Source: Pyrocephalus nanus (lineage: Eukaryota > Chordata > Aves > Passeriformes > Tyrannidae). From it: DNA of 64,000 bases. The notes beneath the pieces are model-generated. The model ran no database searches. It was not told the origin of the DNA and saw nothing but the letters and a program-made list of their open reading frames with translations. The stretch is taken from contig CM076259.1 of the NCBI GenBank assembly GCA_038380795.1, positions 77,817,724 through 77,881,723 of the forward strand, read 5' to 3'. Both the position numbers and the translations under genes were made by a program. How positions within the stretch are numbered: the stretch's first letter is position 1; every line of letters starts with the position of its first letter. Of the stretch, positions 1 through 13,100 are shown in pieces.

Positions 1-239
1 GGACGTGAACCTTAAAAAAAATTCCCAAACCAACATGCAGACCACTGACACTCCATAACATGGACTACAGTATCCTGTTAAGCAGCAAAATTTAGTCTTC
101 CATTCCATACATTTGAGGGGTGTTACAGGTATATTAACACTAACACTAATCCATTAGCTTCAAGTGAAGGCGCACAGAGGGAAAGGCAGCAGAGTTTTGT
201 TAATGTGCAACTGTAAGCCACATTCTTAAACCACTTCCA

Positions 240-934
240 TTAGTTTTCACAACACAAGTTTTATTGCTGTTGCTTATTCCAAAGGTCATTGGCCATTATC
301 AGTTTATCTGAGTGGACACTTCTAATATTAATTAAAGACATGACAGGAGTTAAATGGGTAGTTAACAGGCACATAAAGCATTACATTACGGTGCACGTCC
401 AAGTTACTGCCATGTGGAGCACAGACAGCATTTTAATCTGAGCACTGCCAGAGCTTTGCTCCCATTATCTGTACAGAAGTACAAAAGAATTTAAGGCACA
501 TGTGACCTGCTGCTTTGAAGTAACAGTGAGGCTAGAGAGATCATTCAGAGAGCTTGTCTTCAATTGCTGTTTCTTGACAAGACTTGTTTCTTCCATGCTA
601 TAAAATTGAAATGCAGTATAAAAATACTTTTCACAGGTCCAGTGGTTCCCAGTCTAATTTCAATATTCTAATGCTATAATATTTAAGGTTGAGGTACATT
701 AAGAGTGCAAATTCTGCTGGAGTTTCTTCAGGATACCACATACAGTACAAGAGAGAGACTAATCCTTTCCTATTGCTTGCCAAGAGAGGCTGCATTTTAA
801 GTTAAAACAGTTTTTCTTAAAGTCTCCCACAAGACATATTATCCAGAGGTGTTATTACTGCTACCCAGATTCCTCTTATTGCAGGGAGAGTGAATGGGAT
901 TCCATAATTTAAGAACACTCCTCGAATACAGCTT
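240..934 (-). other. SLC15A1: SLC15A1 3' UTR (end inferred)
   Basis: Sequence immediately downstream of the stop codon on the minus strand. The first good AATAAA downstream is at 260-265, followed by a GT-rich stretch (TTGTGTTGTG), so cleavage near 240 is likely. No coding frame of note lies in this stretch. Bases 1-240 would then be downstream intergenic sequence. Confidence 0.55.
260..265 (-). terminator. Candidate SLC15A1 polyadenylation signal AATAAA
   Basis: Canonical AATAAA on the minus strand (TTTATT on plus), about 670 bases past the stop codon. A GT-rich element about 10 bases further on fits a cleavage site. Other distal signals could lie outside the window. Confidence 0.5.
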
Positions 935-1114
935 CTACATTTTAGAATCAGTTTCCTTTCCATGGTCATCTTCATCCTTTTTGTCTTCCTTTTCTTGCTC
1001 ATTAAATTGGGCTTCAATCTCATTTGGATCAACATAGGTATAAAAAGTAGCCATGATAGCAAAAATTATGCAAACTACGAACAGCAAGGCAGCAAACAGC
1101 ACATACTCTGCCCA
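935..1114 (-). CDS. SLC15A1: SLC15A1 exon 23, helix 12 and C-terminal tail, with stop
   Basis: Residues 650-708. [20 protein letters not shown] is helix 12, followed by an acidic cytoplasmic tail ([18 protein letters not shown]) that ends SKM before TAG at 935-937. The exon continues as 3' UTR to lower coordinates. Confidence 0.97.
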   Translation of the reverse strand, partial: WAEYVLFAALLFVVCIIFAIMATFYTYVDPNEIEAQFNEQEKEDKKDEDDHGKETDSKM

Positions 1115-4100
1115 CTGTAAAAAAAAAAAAAAAGGCATAAATTATACACCAATATTAATTCCTCAAGAGTATTGCATCATTATTTTAGTGTTTGCAAGAA
1201 GATAATTCAGAATATGAAACTGAGTGTGCCTCATAAGTATCCTATGGCTTGCAGGACTAAGTATTAGATGTATATAACATATATTAAAGCAACTGAAAAT
1301 TGAAGTTCTTTCAGTAGTTCTGTCTTCACTGAAAAGACAAAATTTCTGTGAATGCTGAAAAGTTCAACAATATCCTTTTCCTGGAGGAACTGGAAATTGA
1401 ATGAAAAGGAAACTCAGCTCCTCCTTTCAGTCAGGTAATCTCAATCTAAATCAGGCTGGCAGTGATTCTGCTTCCACTTAGGTTGGCTGTGAAAAGTTTC
1501 TACTGCCCACAAATGTGGGCAGAGATCAAGACCAGAAACTCTGGTTTCAAAGTACAACATCCACCTGAAAAGCCTCGACACCTGTCTCACGCTCTTTCTG
1601 GTTAATTTAGCTGAAACTGGGATTGCCAGACCTGTTTCAGAGACAGGTTTTTCCCTCTCTCAAACTTTTTGATCCATTAGGGAGTGCCACTAATAGAAAG
1701 TCTTGTACAAGTGTTCTTTACAAGACAAATCACAGCTTTCATGCCTCAAAGAATGAGGTTTGAAACCAATGGAGCCAGAAGGGATGTGGCAGGACTGTGG
1801 TGTGCAGGTGAGGGCTCATTAACAACAGAAATTTGGTAGGTTTTAATTCCATTAGTTTAGAATTTCAGCTCAAATGGTCACAGACTTTCTACACCGTGAG
1901 AAGAAATTCATTGCAGAGATGCTAGAAACTGCTGCTTGCAAGCAAAGGACCCTGACAGCAAGAGTTAAGGATGGCAAACAAGAGATAAGAGGTAGAAGCC
2001 TCTATTGAAGAACTATTCATTCAAATTCAAAACTAGTTATAAACTAGTAACTTATAACTAGGTTATAAAGATTGATAACTTTGTTATTTATATACTCTAT
2101 GAGATTACTCAGTCAAGAACTAGTTCTGCAACTGACTAGTACACTCTTGTGGCCAACACTAACCTCTCATATTCCAGTTTTAAATGCAAATCCACCAAAA
2201 GTTGAAGGTTATCTGCCATGACTCCCCCCTTGGATTAGAACTGCTTTCTCACAGGGTAATAGAATAGCATATACATATTGCTTGTGTGCTTACCTGCTTG
2301 CTGAGTTTAGATGCTCCAGCTACAATAAGGACAATTATGTTACCAACAGCCACACTCAGCAGCCATCCTGCCTGCAGCACTGACTTCATGTTAGACGGGG
2401 CCTGTAGACGACAGACATTTAAGTTTCAGGCAAACACTGCTCTGACTCATTTTCCGATGTTTACTGCATTCTTTACCATACAACAAACACTGGTTCTCTG
2501 CAGGTGCGGGGAGAAGAGGATTTCTTGGTTTGGTTGATTTTGGTGGGGGTTGGGTGTTTTTTTGTTTTGGTTTGATATTTTTTTTTAAAGTAAAATTTGC
2601 TAAAGAACTAAACAGGTCTGGAGAATGCTTTGAGAAGCAAGAGATCACTAGTACACTAACTATAACACTTCTAACTTTACACACACTGAGTAACTAACAG
2701 GCATATTTTACACTCTGCAAATACATGGTACACCCAAAATGAAGAACTGAGTGCATCATCATCTACCAAGCCACATCTTACAATGTTCCCATCAATACAG
2801 CTTCTAGACTCAGAATTAAGGGAAAAAATACACACCTAATAAACTGGAATCAGAAGACAAAGGAATTAAGAGTATAACTAAACTGCTGCTGGTGTGCAGA
2901 TAAGGCGTCAGTATTTCTTTATTTTATATTTGAGTGCTCTCCAGTTCGGTTTTACAGCAGCAGTACAGTTCCACTTATTTTCAGTGGAAAGTCACATGTG
3001 AGGAGGAAATTTGAGGACTGGTGGTCAAGTCTTCAAATTATATCATTCAGCATAGCTTCATTTAAAACTCTGAATCCTAGTGAATCAGGGCCAACTTGCA
3101 TCAGCCTATACAGTCCTGCTAGGGAGTTCTAAAGGATATAATTGATCAAAGCAGCAGTGCAGAACCACCACTTATAAAAACAACAGGTCAAAGATCTTAA
3201 TTTTTATCAGGATTCTTAACACAAGAATAGCAAAACCTACCTGTGAGTATGAAAACTCCAGCCCAGTGACAGAGAAGACTACTTCTCCACATGTAAGAAG
3301 AAAATACTGAGGGATCTGCCACGCCATATGGACTGAACTGGGTGGAATATCTTCATAATATGATATATTAAGAATACCTTGCCTACACTGAAAATTAAAA
3401 TAGTGCATTAGGAACAGTAATAAAAAGTCTGCACACTAAAGACACTCTAAGTAGTTCTATAATCATATACAAAGTTCTGGGTAAATAAAAGATGTTGCAT
3501 ATGAACAGCTGCATATCTAGTTACAAAGTATAGGTATTTACAGCATTTATTATCCTGCAAATCCATCGTATCTAATAGGGCTAAAGATTTAAGGCCACTA
3601 GTGATGAACATGAATTCTTGCATTATGTCATTATCATACCCATCATTATTTTTTATAGTTAGCAATGTCTTTATGTTCCATTTAACACACCAGAATTATA
3701 TCATATGTATGATTAGGAGAAAGAGGGATAATTCTACAAGTGCTTTTTAATTAAAGTATCAACATGGAAAGTAATTATATATTGTCCAACAAACAACACT
3801 GGCAACTCACGTCATTGATTGAAATGGTATAGGCACTGCCAAATCCAAATTTTTTTGTTGAAATTGCACAATAAGATGAGGACGTTGAACCCTTAATGGC
3901 ATGTAGCCTGAAAAAGAAAACAGTTCAGACCATAGGTATAGCCAATTGTGTGTATATTATATATATAAAATGTTCCATGCCCTTTTCCTAAGGACAAGCA
4001 TGTCTAAGATTAAATTAGGATAAAGAAAAATGCATACGGTTTTCCTCCTGGAACGGTGGTGTAATTGCTGGCAGCAAGAGGAGGCAGTACTGCAACAGCC

Positions 4101-7100
4101 TTATCATCCAGAGTAACGTTGATAGTAGAAAAATAATTGTTTATGAACCTTTAAAATGCAAGAGTGATTAAATACTACACAAAATATGCATAAGTCAAAG
4201 AATACAGGTTTTACTTTTAATTATATGCTGGCAGAACAACAAGGATCAAGTCTTCCCATTTAATAGCTTCTTTCATATCACTTAACATTTTTTAAAGAAC
4301 TATAAATCTCTTTAAGTGTAGCTAATACAAAAAGTAAGCTAGACCCCCTCCCTTCTTAGGAGAACATCAAAAGCAAGCCACTACTACAACCAATAGAAAA
4401 TGCATTGGCAAATAGAAGATGTAGGAAAAAAAGGAGAGAAATAGGAGGATACTTCTCATTCAAGTCTAAAAAGGAGGTATAGACATGTAATCTGTGCAGT
4501 TAATCAATAAAAAAGTCTAGGCAATGGAGTGAAATACATGTTTGTGATTTTAACTAAATTAAACCCAAAGCAGATGTGCAAGATGGCTAAAATGAATCAC
4601 ACCTCAGAAGTTCTTACACACCCTAAACATCAAATGAAGTATCCAGCAAGAGGTGAGTTCCTACAGTATAGATAACTATGTTAAACAAGTGTCCACTCAA
4701 AGACAGGTTGAAGAGACAGTCACACTACTGTCAGAATTTAGAAGCAAAACAAACTCTACCTGAGGAGATTCTTTCCTTCTTCTGGTTTTGATGTAACATT
4801 GTCAAACAGCTGGTGGAAGAGACCATTATCAAAATACTTCATTGGCATCAGTAAAGAGCTTTAATATGCACTATTACATAGCAGTGGGAAATTAACAGAC
4901 TTCAGAGCAAGACTTCAGACCCTCAACTTTAGGAACCTACTAAATGCATGTTTACTAGAAAACTCTTATGACCACACATCTAAATCTTGGGGAAAGAGTA
5001 ATCGTCCAGGTAAATAATAAGTTGGTAATTTTTTTTAGTTTTTTTTTTTTAAACGGCATCCTGGCCTGCTCTCTACAGCTCACCAGTCTTACTGGTACAG
5101 CAGAGATGGGGAGAGATAGAAAGTAAGACAAAAGAAAAAGCTATTCAGAGCTTGTCCTCTCAGCTTCACACATGCCACATAGATGGCTATCAAAACATCG
5201 ATGTATATTTCAAGAATTAAGCAGACTTACCAAATTAGAAGCAATGCCTATTCCAGACACTTGAAATGTGAAAGTGTAACGTTTTTTCTCCAGCAGCCCC
5301 TCCAAAGATTGAGTCGTCTGTAGTGATCCTGAAGCTACATCTAATGATTGCAGCTGAGAAGTCTTAAATATCATGTAGTCCGTCTATAAAGACAAACAAA
5401 TTGCTATGAATTTCTGTGCAACTGCGTACTTGTCTACAACTTTGAGGGAGTGTTATGGACTCAGGAGTGTCAGAAGTTTACACCTATTATTTCTGAAGTG
5501 CCAGAGACCATGAGCATCCCCTAACTTTCGTTTTTGTTCCATTGGATCATTATTTTTTTATTAATTTAATTTGTTACACAAGCTTCAAAGTTACATAGGC
5601 CTTCCACAAGCATTATGGAATAGCTGTTATATTTTCCTGTGTATTTCTTGCTCCAGACAAATCAGGCTTGCCACAACCATCAAATAAAATTCTGTTTAGC
5701 TACAGAGGCAGCACTAGCATAAGATAAGTGCTAGTGCTTCCAAATAGCAACACCTAAAAGATGCAAATATAAACACAAACTTCAAATCTATGGTTTCAGC
5801 ATAACAGAAGTGACATGTTTTAAATACTCTAAACATGTTTAATCAACATAAAATACTTAAAATATGAATAGACACAGTGTAGTACTAAAATTTGGGTTTA
5901 TAACATTATTTTTCTATAACATATTTGTTTTATAGGATTATAAAAAGCATTACAATAGATTATAAATAGATAAAAAGATTATAATAGGGAGTAGAGCGTT
6001 TTATGCCCTTCATTTTCAGGTATAAACCACAGTTATATCAATTCCTTGTCAGCATACAGTTTGGGTACCCTTATCTTCTCCTCATAGCTCTGTTTCCATA
6101 TGGAGGAGAATGGAGTAGGATTTCTCCTCTTATACAGAAAAAGGACCTCAGGCTATCTAACATCCCTTATCAAAAACATCCATCAGCTCCACCACATTTT
6201 GCTGTCAACAGAGATATCAATGCTGTGTTGTATTACAGCCTGAAGCTTAGCATGTGATATAGCCACAGAAAAAATTCCTTGTTCAAGTAAGCCATCCCTT
6301 ACAGTAATAGCAGTGACTTACTAGAGCTGAATGGACTTTTACTGAAGGATGGAGCATTCTTGCTATTAAGAATTGGAATCTTTTTAATGAGAGTGAAGTT
6401 TTCAACTAGTTTAAAGTCACTGATAAGTTTATGAAAGTTTCTTGAAAAAAAACCTCCACATCTTGTCAAAATATTGACATAGTTACTCTTTCTTCATTCA
6501 CTGTCTTTTCAGTAACAATTCATTGTACAATACAGAGAAATAGTGAAATTACTAGAGGGGAAAAAGTAGAAAAAAAAAATCAATTTTGAACCATTGGTTA
6601 AGAATGACTGACTCCATCAGATTTTTCTAAACTTGCTCTTCCTCATCTGCCCTTACTTACCGCCTCCTTAGGTGCTACATCCACACTCCGAAGTTGAGGC
6701 TGAAACTGAACTGTTGCAGAAACACTACCTAAGTTCATTAATCTGATTTGTGTTTGTCCAGCTGCAGGGAAAACTGGAGTTGTTTTCTATAGGACAGAAA
6801 AAAAGTAAAATCAGTGCCGTGAGTCACATGGAAAAATTACTGTAATTACTGTGATTGTTATTAGTTCATATTGAACATTAGCATTTGCCTTACAATCTAC
6901 AGTTGTCTGAGGGATGCAACACAAATAACAGGTTTTGTCACTAGTCTCACAAGTTGCCTGAGGAAAGAAGTCTCTCATCCACAACAATGCCTCCATAGCC
7001 AGATGTGGTCCTTCTTTGATCACGTGCTGCAGCACGCTGCCACTACCAAGGCCACTCAGCAGTTCAAGCAATGAGCTTTTCCCACATCCTGTGGCTGCCT

Positions 7101-10100
7101 GGGTCTGAGTTTCTTTGTGTCCTGTTCTGACTTGCTCTCCCCTGGCACTGGTGCTGCTGAACAAGAAAGCATGTATGGGCACTGCCTCATGTGACAGCCC
7201 AAAGTAACTGAACTTCTGAAGACTCCACTTCCCACGATATCTAAGAGCAAATATCTTCTGCTCACGGAGAGCAGCAAGAGCTGCAAGAGTTGTGTCTATT
7301 TCAGTTCTGCCTCAACCTTTCCTCCCTTCCCATACTTCTGTCTGCTTCAGGTACATCATTCTGTCTCTTTAGGTACATCACACACACACAGAAAAACCCC
7401 CACAGGTCCATCTTTACCTTTCTGCAGGAGACTCTCATGCAAAAACCTGGGAAATTACAAGTTTTGATGAAGCTGCTGCCCAATGCCAGTAAGTACGTAC
7501 ATGTGCACAGCTCTGGTCCTCTGAACAGAGCATTTGGGAAGACAGCTGAAGGCCTGACCCTTTACTTCAAAAGGCAGAGTTGAATATATAGCTTGTTTCA
7601 CTGTTGGACCCAGGCATTAATGAGAGAATTTTATCATTCCTAACTAAAGCTGTTAGTTTCCCAGAGAAGTTGTGGATGCCCTATCCCTGTAAGCATTTCA
7701 GGCCTGGCAAGATGGGGCTCTGAACAACCTGGTCTAGTTGAAGGGCATCCTGCCTGTTGTGACTCGATGATCTTTAAGGTCCCTTCCAACCCAAACCATT
7801 CCATAATTCTATTTAAGAGTTGAGTGTCTTGCCTTGATAGTGCACGAAGGCAGGCAGGCACCTCTAGATAACTATTCAGATCTTGGGATGCAATGGATCA
7901 CCTCCCAGAGGTGTTGCTAATGTCCCAGCTACAGGATAAACCTTACTCTGGCTCATGGCACCTCCCTTTGGGGCAAGGAAGGTTAGGCGAGATGAATCCT
8001 GCCTTAAACAAGTGTCATCTTTGCTCATGCTGTGATGATGCTTCCCAGACTGTCACACCCAGCCTCCAGTCTAAATACCAGAAGAGATCAAACATACAAA
8101 GCAGCCCCATGGTAGGCCAAGCAAGTGTCTGGTTTTCAGCTTTTGGTCTCAGACTGAGGTTGCTTTTAATGCATGATTTATATTAATGGCAATGAAATGT
8201 TTTGCAGGATAGTGTTCATTGCTAGTTAATTTTATTATGCTAATCACAGTACTGCAATATACTTTAACATTTCCCATCCTTCTACTTCTGTGCTCGTATG
8301 CTTGGTTCCAAATTTAGGAGCCTTAGTTCACTTCCCCCCTAAACACACTTTGTTCTGTATTAACAACCAAATATTAATAGTAAATACTCGCATGGGGCTG
8401 AACTTACATCTATTTGCAGTTGCAGGAGGGCAGCAGCAACAAAAGCCAAAGAGGCAAGGAACATACCAACAGTTATCTTCTTCAGGGGCCTAGTACAACA
8501 GCAAAAGACATGTGAGTTTTAAGACAAGTGTGAATTCAAAGCTTCAGAAGAGTGTTTTTTAATTTCCACTGGAAACTTGGAAACTCAATCACCATTTGAA
8601 TATCAGCATTTGAAGGGCTGATACTACTACAGAAAGTGTTCTGCTAAGCTAGGTAAGCCTCAATTTATAGTTACACCATGAGGAAACATGTCTTTTCTGC
8701 AGCATCTTAGTATAGCCTGTTACTCTGCATCTGCTGGGCTCAAACACTGATTGAACATAGTTATCAGGTTCCTGAAGAAGTCTGTTTTGCAGGAAGAAAA
8801 ACACAAATCTAATACAGTTGTTAGCTTTACAACAACGAAGAAACAGGTAGATATGCCTTTAAAGAGAGTAAAACCATGTCCATACTGTATGTTTAAATAA
8901 TATTGAACAAAAAAAAGTCAGGGAGATTTTTTGAATTAGAAGACATCTACTGATATTCAGTTAAGCTGCAAGGGTAAACTTAAAGTACTTATTTTATTCA
9001 TGGCAGCATTTTTCCAATGTAGAGTGTTCATAAATGAATGACAGTGTTTCCAGCACAGCACACACCTTAGATTTTTCTTTACTGTATGGAAAAACAACAT
9101 TGCATCTTAGCTCTGTGAAAATTGCATTAAGAACTGTATTCTCTTCTGCCTCTCCAAGCTCTCTTGCAAGTGCTAGCCACCACTTCATTACCAACATTAA
9201 AAATAACATGTAATGCCCTCTGAGGATCCAGCTAGAAATATTCAGTGAGCCAGACTCCTCACTGGGACTGAAGAGGAAACACATCTTATGTCTCATGTAG
9301 TTTTAAGCCCAAAACATGACACACAGTAAGAATATATGTTGTATTTCTACTTCATATTCTTGAGGAAGGAGAGAGAGGGGATGTGGAAAGCAGTAAAGAG
9401 CATCTCCTGCAATCAAAAGATTTTGTCCTTAACTGGAAAATATTGTTACTTTACTAATAGATTCTATTCCGGGATGCCTCTACATACCTCTTGCAATATT
9501 CTGTATTTCTTTATGTTTTAATTTCTTATAAACATTAACCCATTCTCAATACACTACTGTTGCATTAGGGCTGGAAGTGCGATTTAAAGAAACCACTAAA
9601 ACGAGCCTCTGTTGAAGTCAGGTAATTACATCAACTTACGTAAAATTGATCTTGCATTTCTTGATTAAAGGATAAACAACAGAATCTACAACTGGGACCA
9701 TTATCACAATCAGGATTGGATTCACAATCTGTTGAAGATGAACATGAGAAGAGAAAAAAAATTAAGTATTTTTCAAAGTACTTTTTTTTATTAAACGAAG
9801 GGCAATATGTAAATAATCTTTCAGAAGAAATCAGCAAATAGAAGATTAAATGTACCTGCATTTGGTCTGGTTGAACTGGAATACCCTGGTGAAGAAAAAA
9901 TAAATAGTTTTTAATATTATGACAACAAGTAAGAGTTTGAAAAGTGTTACTTAAAAAAAAAAAAAAAAAAGGAATAAAAATTAACTTACAAAATCCCCAT
10001 TCATTGCTGTGGCTTGCAGTGTCCATCTTGATCCCTTAAAAGAAGAGAAAATTAGATGTCATAGAAAACAATCTTCCTAAGTTCCTCTTGAATTGTTTTC

Positions 10101-13100
10101 ATAAGTAAAGTGTTGGGAAAAACATGCAATACAACATAAAAATAAAGCTAGCTTTGGGAGTATTCTTATTCTGCAACGTAAACATTTGAACAAAGTGATC
10201 CTCATGGTCCATTTAATTTCATTCACTTGTTATGTGAAATAGAGTGGAAAATAATTTAGATGCAGAAATTAGCTGGAGAGATGGCAGGGACATCCTGTGC
10301 AGAGCACTGCTGTGTGCTGTGCATAGAAGTCACCCAGGCATCTGTGTGCTGCCTGCCTGAGCACAAGCAGCCCACACCTCCAATAAATCCATCTTTCCTT
10401 CACACAGCCCAGCAGAGTCAGCAGACCCTGAGCCCTCTGCCTCGAAAACCTGCCAATAGCTGGGTCAAGTGGGGCTGACTTCTACTCTGAGCCTAGGGTG
10501 AGACCAGAATGCTTATTGCTGCATCTGTGGTGAGAGCCTTTAACCACCTGCAATGTACCACTGTCCAAGATATGACTTATTATTCACATAATGAGTTCAC
10601 ATAATAGCTCTGAATTTCATAGCAGAACTACCAAATTGTAACAGGTTACAAGGATCATTACAGCTCATGGGTACTGAAGCAGCAGGGTATAGGGAATCTG
10701 GACCAAACTTGCTATCCATCTGCATTGGATAAAGCTTTCAAGCCCAGACATTCTCTCAGATGTTCTCCTGAATTCATACTTCAATGCATAACTATGAAAG
10801 TTGCTTTTATGAGTCTTGAGTTCTCAGTTTACCAAGTGAATGGCAGTCATAGGCTTATACTTCTGCTTGAAGAACCCTGGATGTTCATACAGATTGGGGA
10901 ATGCGATGTTGGAAAGAAGTGCCACAGAAAGTGACCTGGGGGTCCTGGTCAAAGGCAAGCTGAATATGAGTCAGCAGTGCCCTGGCAGCCAGGAGGGCCA
11001 ACTGTGTCCTGGGGGGCATCAAGCAAAGCATCACCAGCCTATCAAGGGAGGGGATTGTCCTGCTCTGCTCTGCACTGGGGCAGCCTCACCTTGAATATTG
11101 TGTGCAGTTTTGGGCACCACAATATAGAAAGATACTAAGCTATTAGAGAGCATCCAAAGGAAGGCAATGAAGATGGTGAAGGCCCTTGAAGGGAAGCCGT
11201 ATGAGGAGCAGCTAAGGTCAATTGATCTGTTTGGCCTGGAGAAGAGGAGACTGAGGGGACATCTCATTGCAGTTACAACTTCTTTGTGAGGGGAAGAGGA
11301 GAGGCAGGCATTGATCTCTTCTCTGAGGTGACCAGTGACAAGACCCAAGGGAATGGCCTGAAGTTGTGTCAGGGGAGGTTTAGGTTGGATATAGAAGAAG
11401 GTTCTTCACTCAGAGGGTGAAGAGGGCACTAGAAGAGGTTCTCCAGGAAAGTGGTCACAGCACCAAGCCTGTCAGAGTTCAAAAAGTGTTTGGACAATAC
11501 TCTCGAGTCTGTGGTGTGACTCTTGGGGGTGGTCCTGTGCAGGGCTAGGAGTTGGACTAGATGATCCTTGTGGATCCCTTCCAACTCAGCATATTCTGTG
11601 ATTCTGCATTTATAACAGGGTGCAAGTGATTAAGCAAACTGGTATCCAGATCATTTAAGCCCTGATTCTCTACATCATTTGCACAAGGACCCTAAATTTC
11701 ATCTCACAGCTGACAGTGGAAGAAACATTAGAAGTAAGAAAAATTTAAATTCCTGTTTCATCCTGAGTCCTGGTCTGATACAAAATTTGGAGAGGCCTCA
11801 GTCACTGAATCAGTCCTAGGCATGCTTAGATAAAGTGAAATTACCCTGACTGCAGAACATCCTGTAGTAGCAGGACTCAGTAACTACCCTTTTGCATCAA
11901 AACCAGGTTAAAGAATTTGTTTTTCTACCCTCCCATACACACCTTTTATGCCTGGTGACCTCAGAGTACATAGAGTGATAGTGTATAGCTCTAATTACCA
12001 AGCCAAACAATTTCTACTTTACCTGCTGGTCAAAAAGTGCCCAGAACATGGGGAGAGGGATGTAAAGGAAAAGAACCTTCAGCACCATCTTAGTCTGAGC
12101 AATCAGTCGTTTCTGCAGCAAACAAGAATTACACAAGAGAAATTGGTTAAAAAAAAAAAAAAGAAAAAAGACAGTTGCAGACTGCTATTCACAGCACAGC
12201 AACAGGCAGAGACCCATCATGTAATGTTTCCCACATACTGAACTTCCCATGTTGTGGGTACTTCTGATTATTTCTGTTAAAATAATACAAAGTTTGATTG
12301 TGGATATGGGAAGGGCTGTGTGTGTGGAAGGGGACACTGGTATTAGAGAGACCTGATCTTCTTTGCATATATACTGATGGCAGCATGAGTTTCAGCACTT
12401 AGTGCTGCATTATTTTTCTAGGAAGGAGACATTTGAAGGACAGGCAACGGAGGAATTTAACATATGAACAAAGCATACAGGCAAAAGGAAAATGAAAGTG
12501 ATAGGGTAAGGTTTGTGCTTCCATTGACAACTGGGCAAAGCAGATAGGTGACAAGCAACATGGTTGGGGACAACGAGACACAGGGCTTCGAGAGTCATGG
12601 TTACAAATTATACCGAGGCCAGAGGGGATGCAGTGTTTACCCACTTCAACTGAAATTCCAAATCATAATTCTGCAGTTTCATCCCAAGACAAATATTATA
12701 GCCCTGTGCATTAACCATGAGAGGTAGCAGCACCATTCCCATTTTTCCCCTCTGCAGTTATTAAATCAGCATATTTTGTTTGAAGACTGTTTACCAAGAG
12801 AAACAACAAGTTGAGAAAGGAAACTTGCTAGTTTCCTAACCCAAAAACTTCCAAGTGTTTGTATTTGTTGGGCAAGGGAAATTATTTTCTTCATCTCCCT
12901 TGAATTTCCCTGGACAGCCTATAATTACAGAGAGCATTGACTCACATAGCCTTTCCCCCACAGGAGCTGAGGTGATAACCTGTAACCACAGGGGAGCCAG
13001 ATCATTACCTACTAAATGATGGAGAGGCCCAAAACTATTTGTCCAGTGCTTGAGGTAATGGCTCAGAGCAGACAGAGAGAAGCTGAGGATCAGGGGAGAT

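Larger units (their letters stand above)
1115..6660 (-). other. Introns 16-22 of SLC15A1
   Basis: Intronic AT-rich sequence between the exons listed separately. A small palindromic cluster of CTAGTTATAA-type words lies near 2030-2075. I see no repeat element, RNA gene or second gene here. Confidence 0.8.
6787..9639 (-). other. Introns 14 and 15 of SLC15A1
   Basis: Non-coding apart from exon 15. Intron 15 (6787-8407) contains a CR1 3' fragment at 7657-7815 and a moderately GC-rich part at 6900-7600 that I cannot assign. Intron 14 (8490-9639) shows nothing recognisable. Confidence 0.75.

Noticed and set aside
4810..4818. Upstream in-phase acceptor for SLC15A1 exon 18 adding a few residues (TATTTTGATAAT side)
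   Set aside because: TTGATAA fits a branch point and the TCTCTTCCACCAG tract fits the true acceptor. The shorter exon also gives a total of 708 codons, as in human.
6811..7182. 123-codon minus frame in SLC15A1 intron 15 containing [15 protein letters not shown], which looks like a Walker A motif
   Set aside because: Only the short motif fits. There is no Walker B or other ABC-type context, and the frame sits in an intron with no splice support.
8994..9296. 100-codon minus frame in intron 14 of SLC15A1
   Set aside because: No recognisable similarity, no consensus splice signals that link it in phase to the neighbouring exons, and codon content like random AT-rich DNA.
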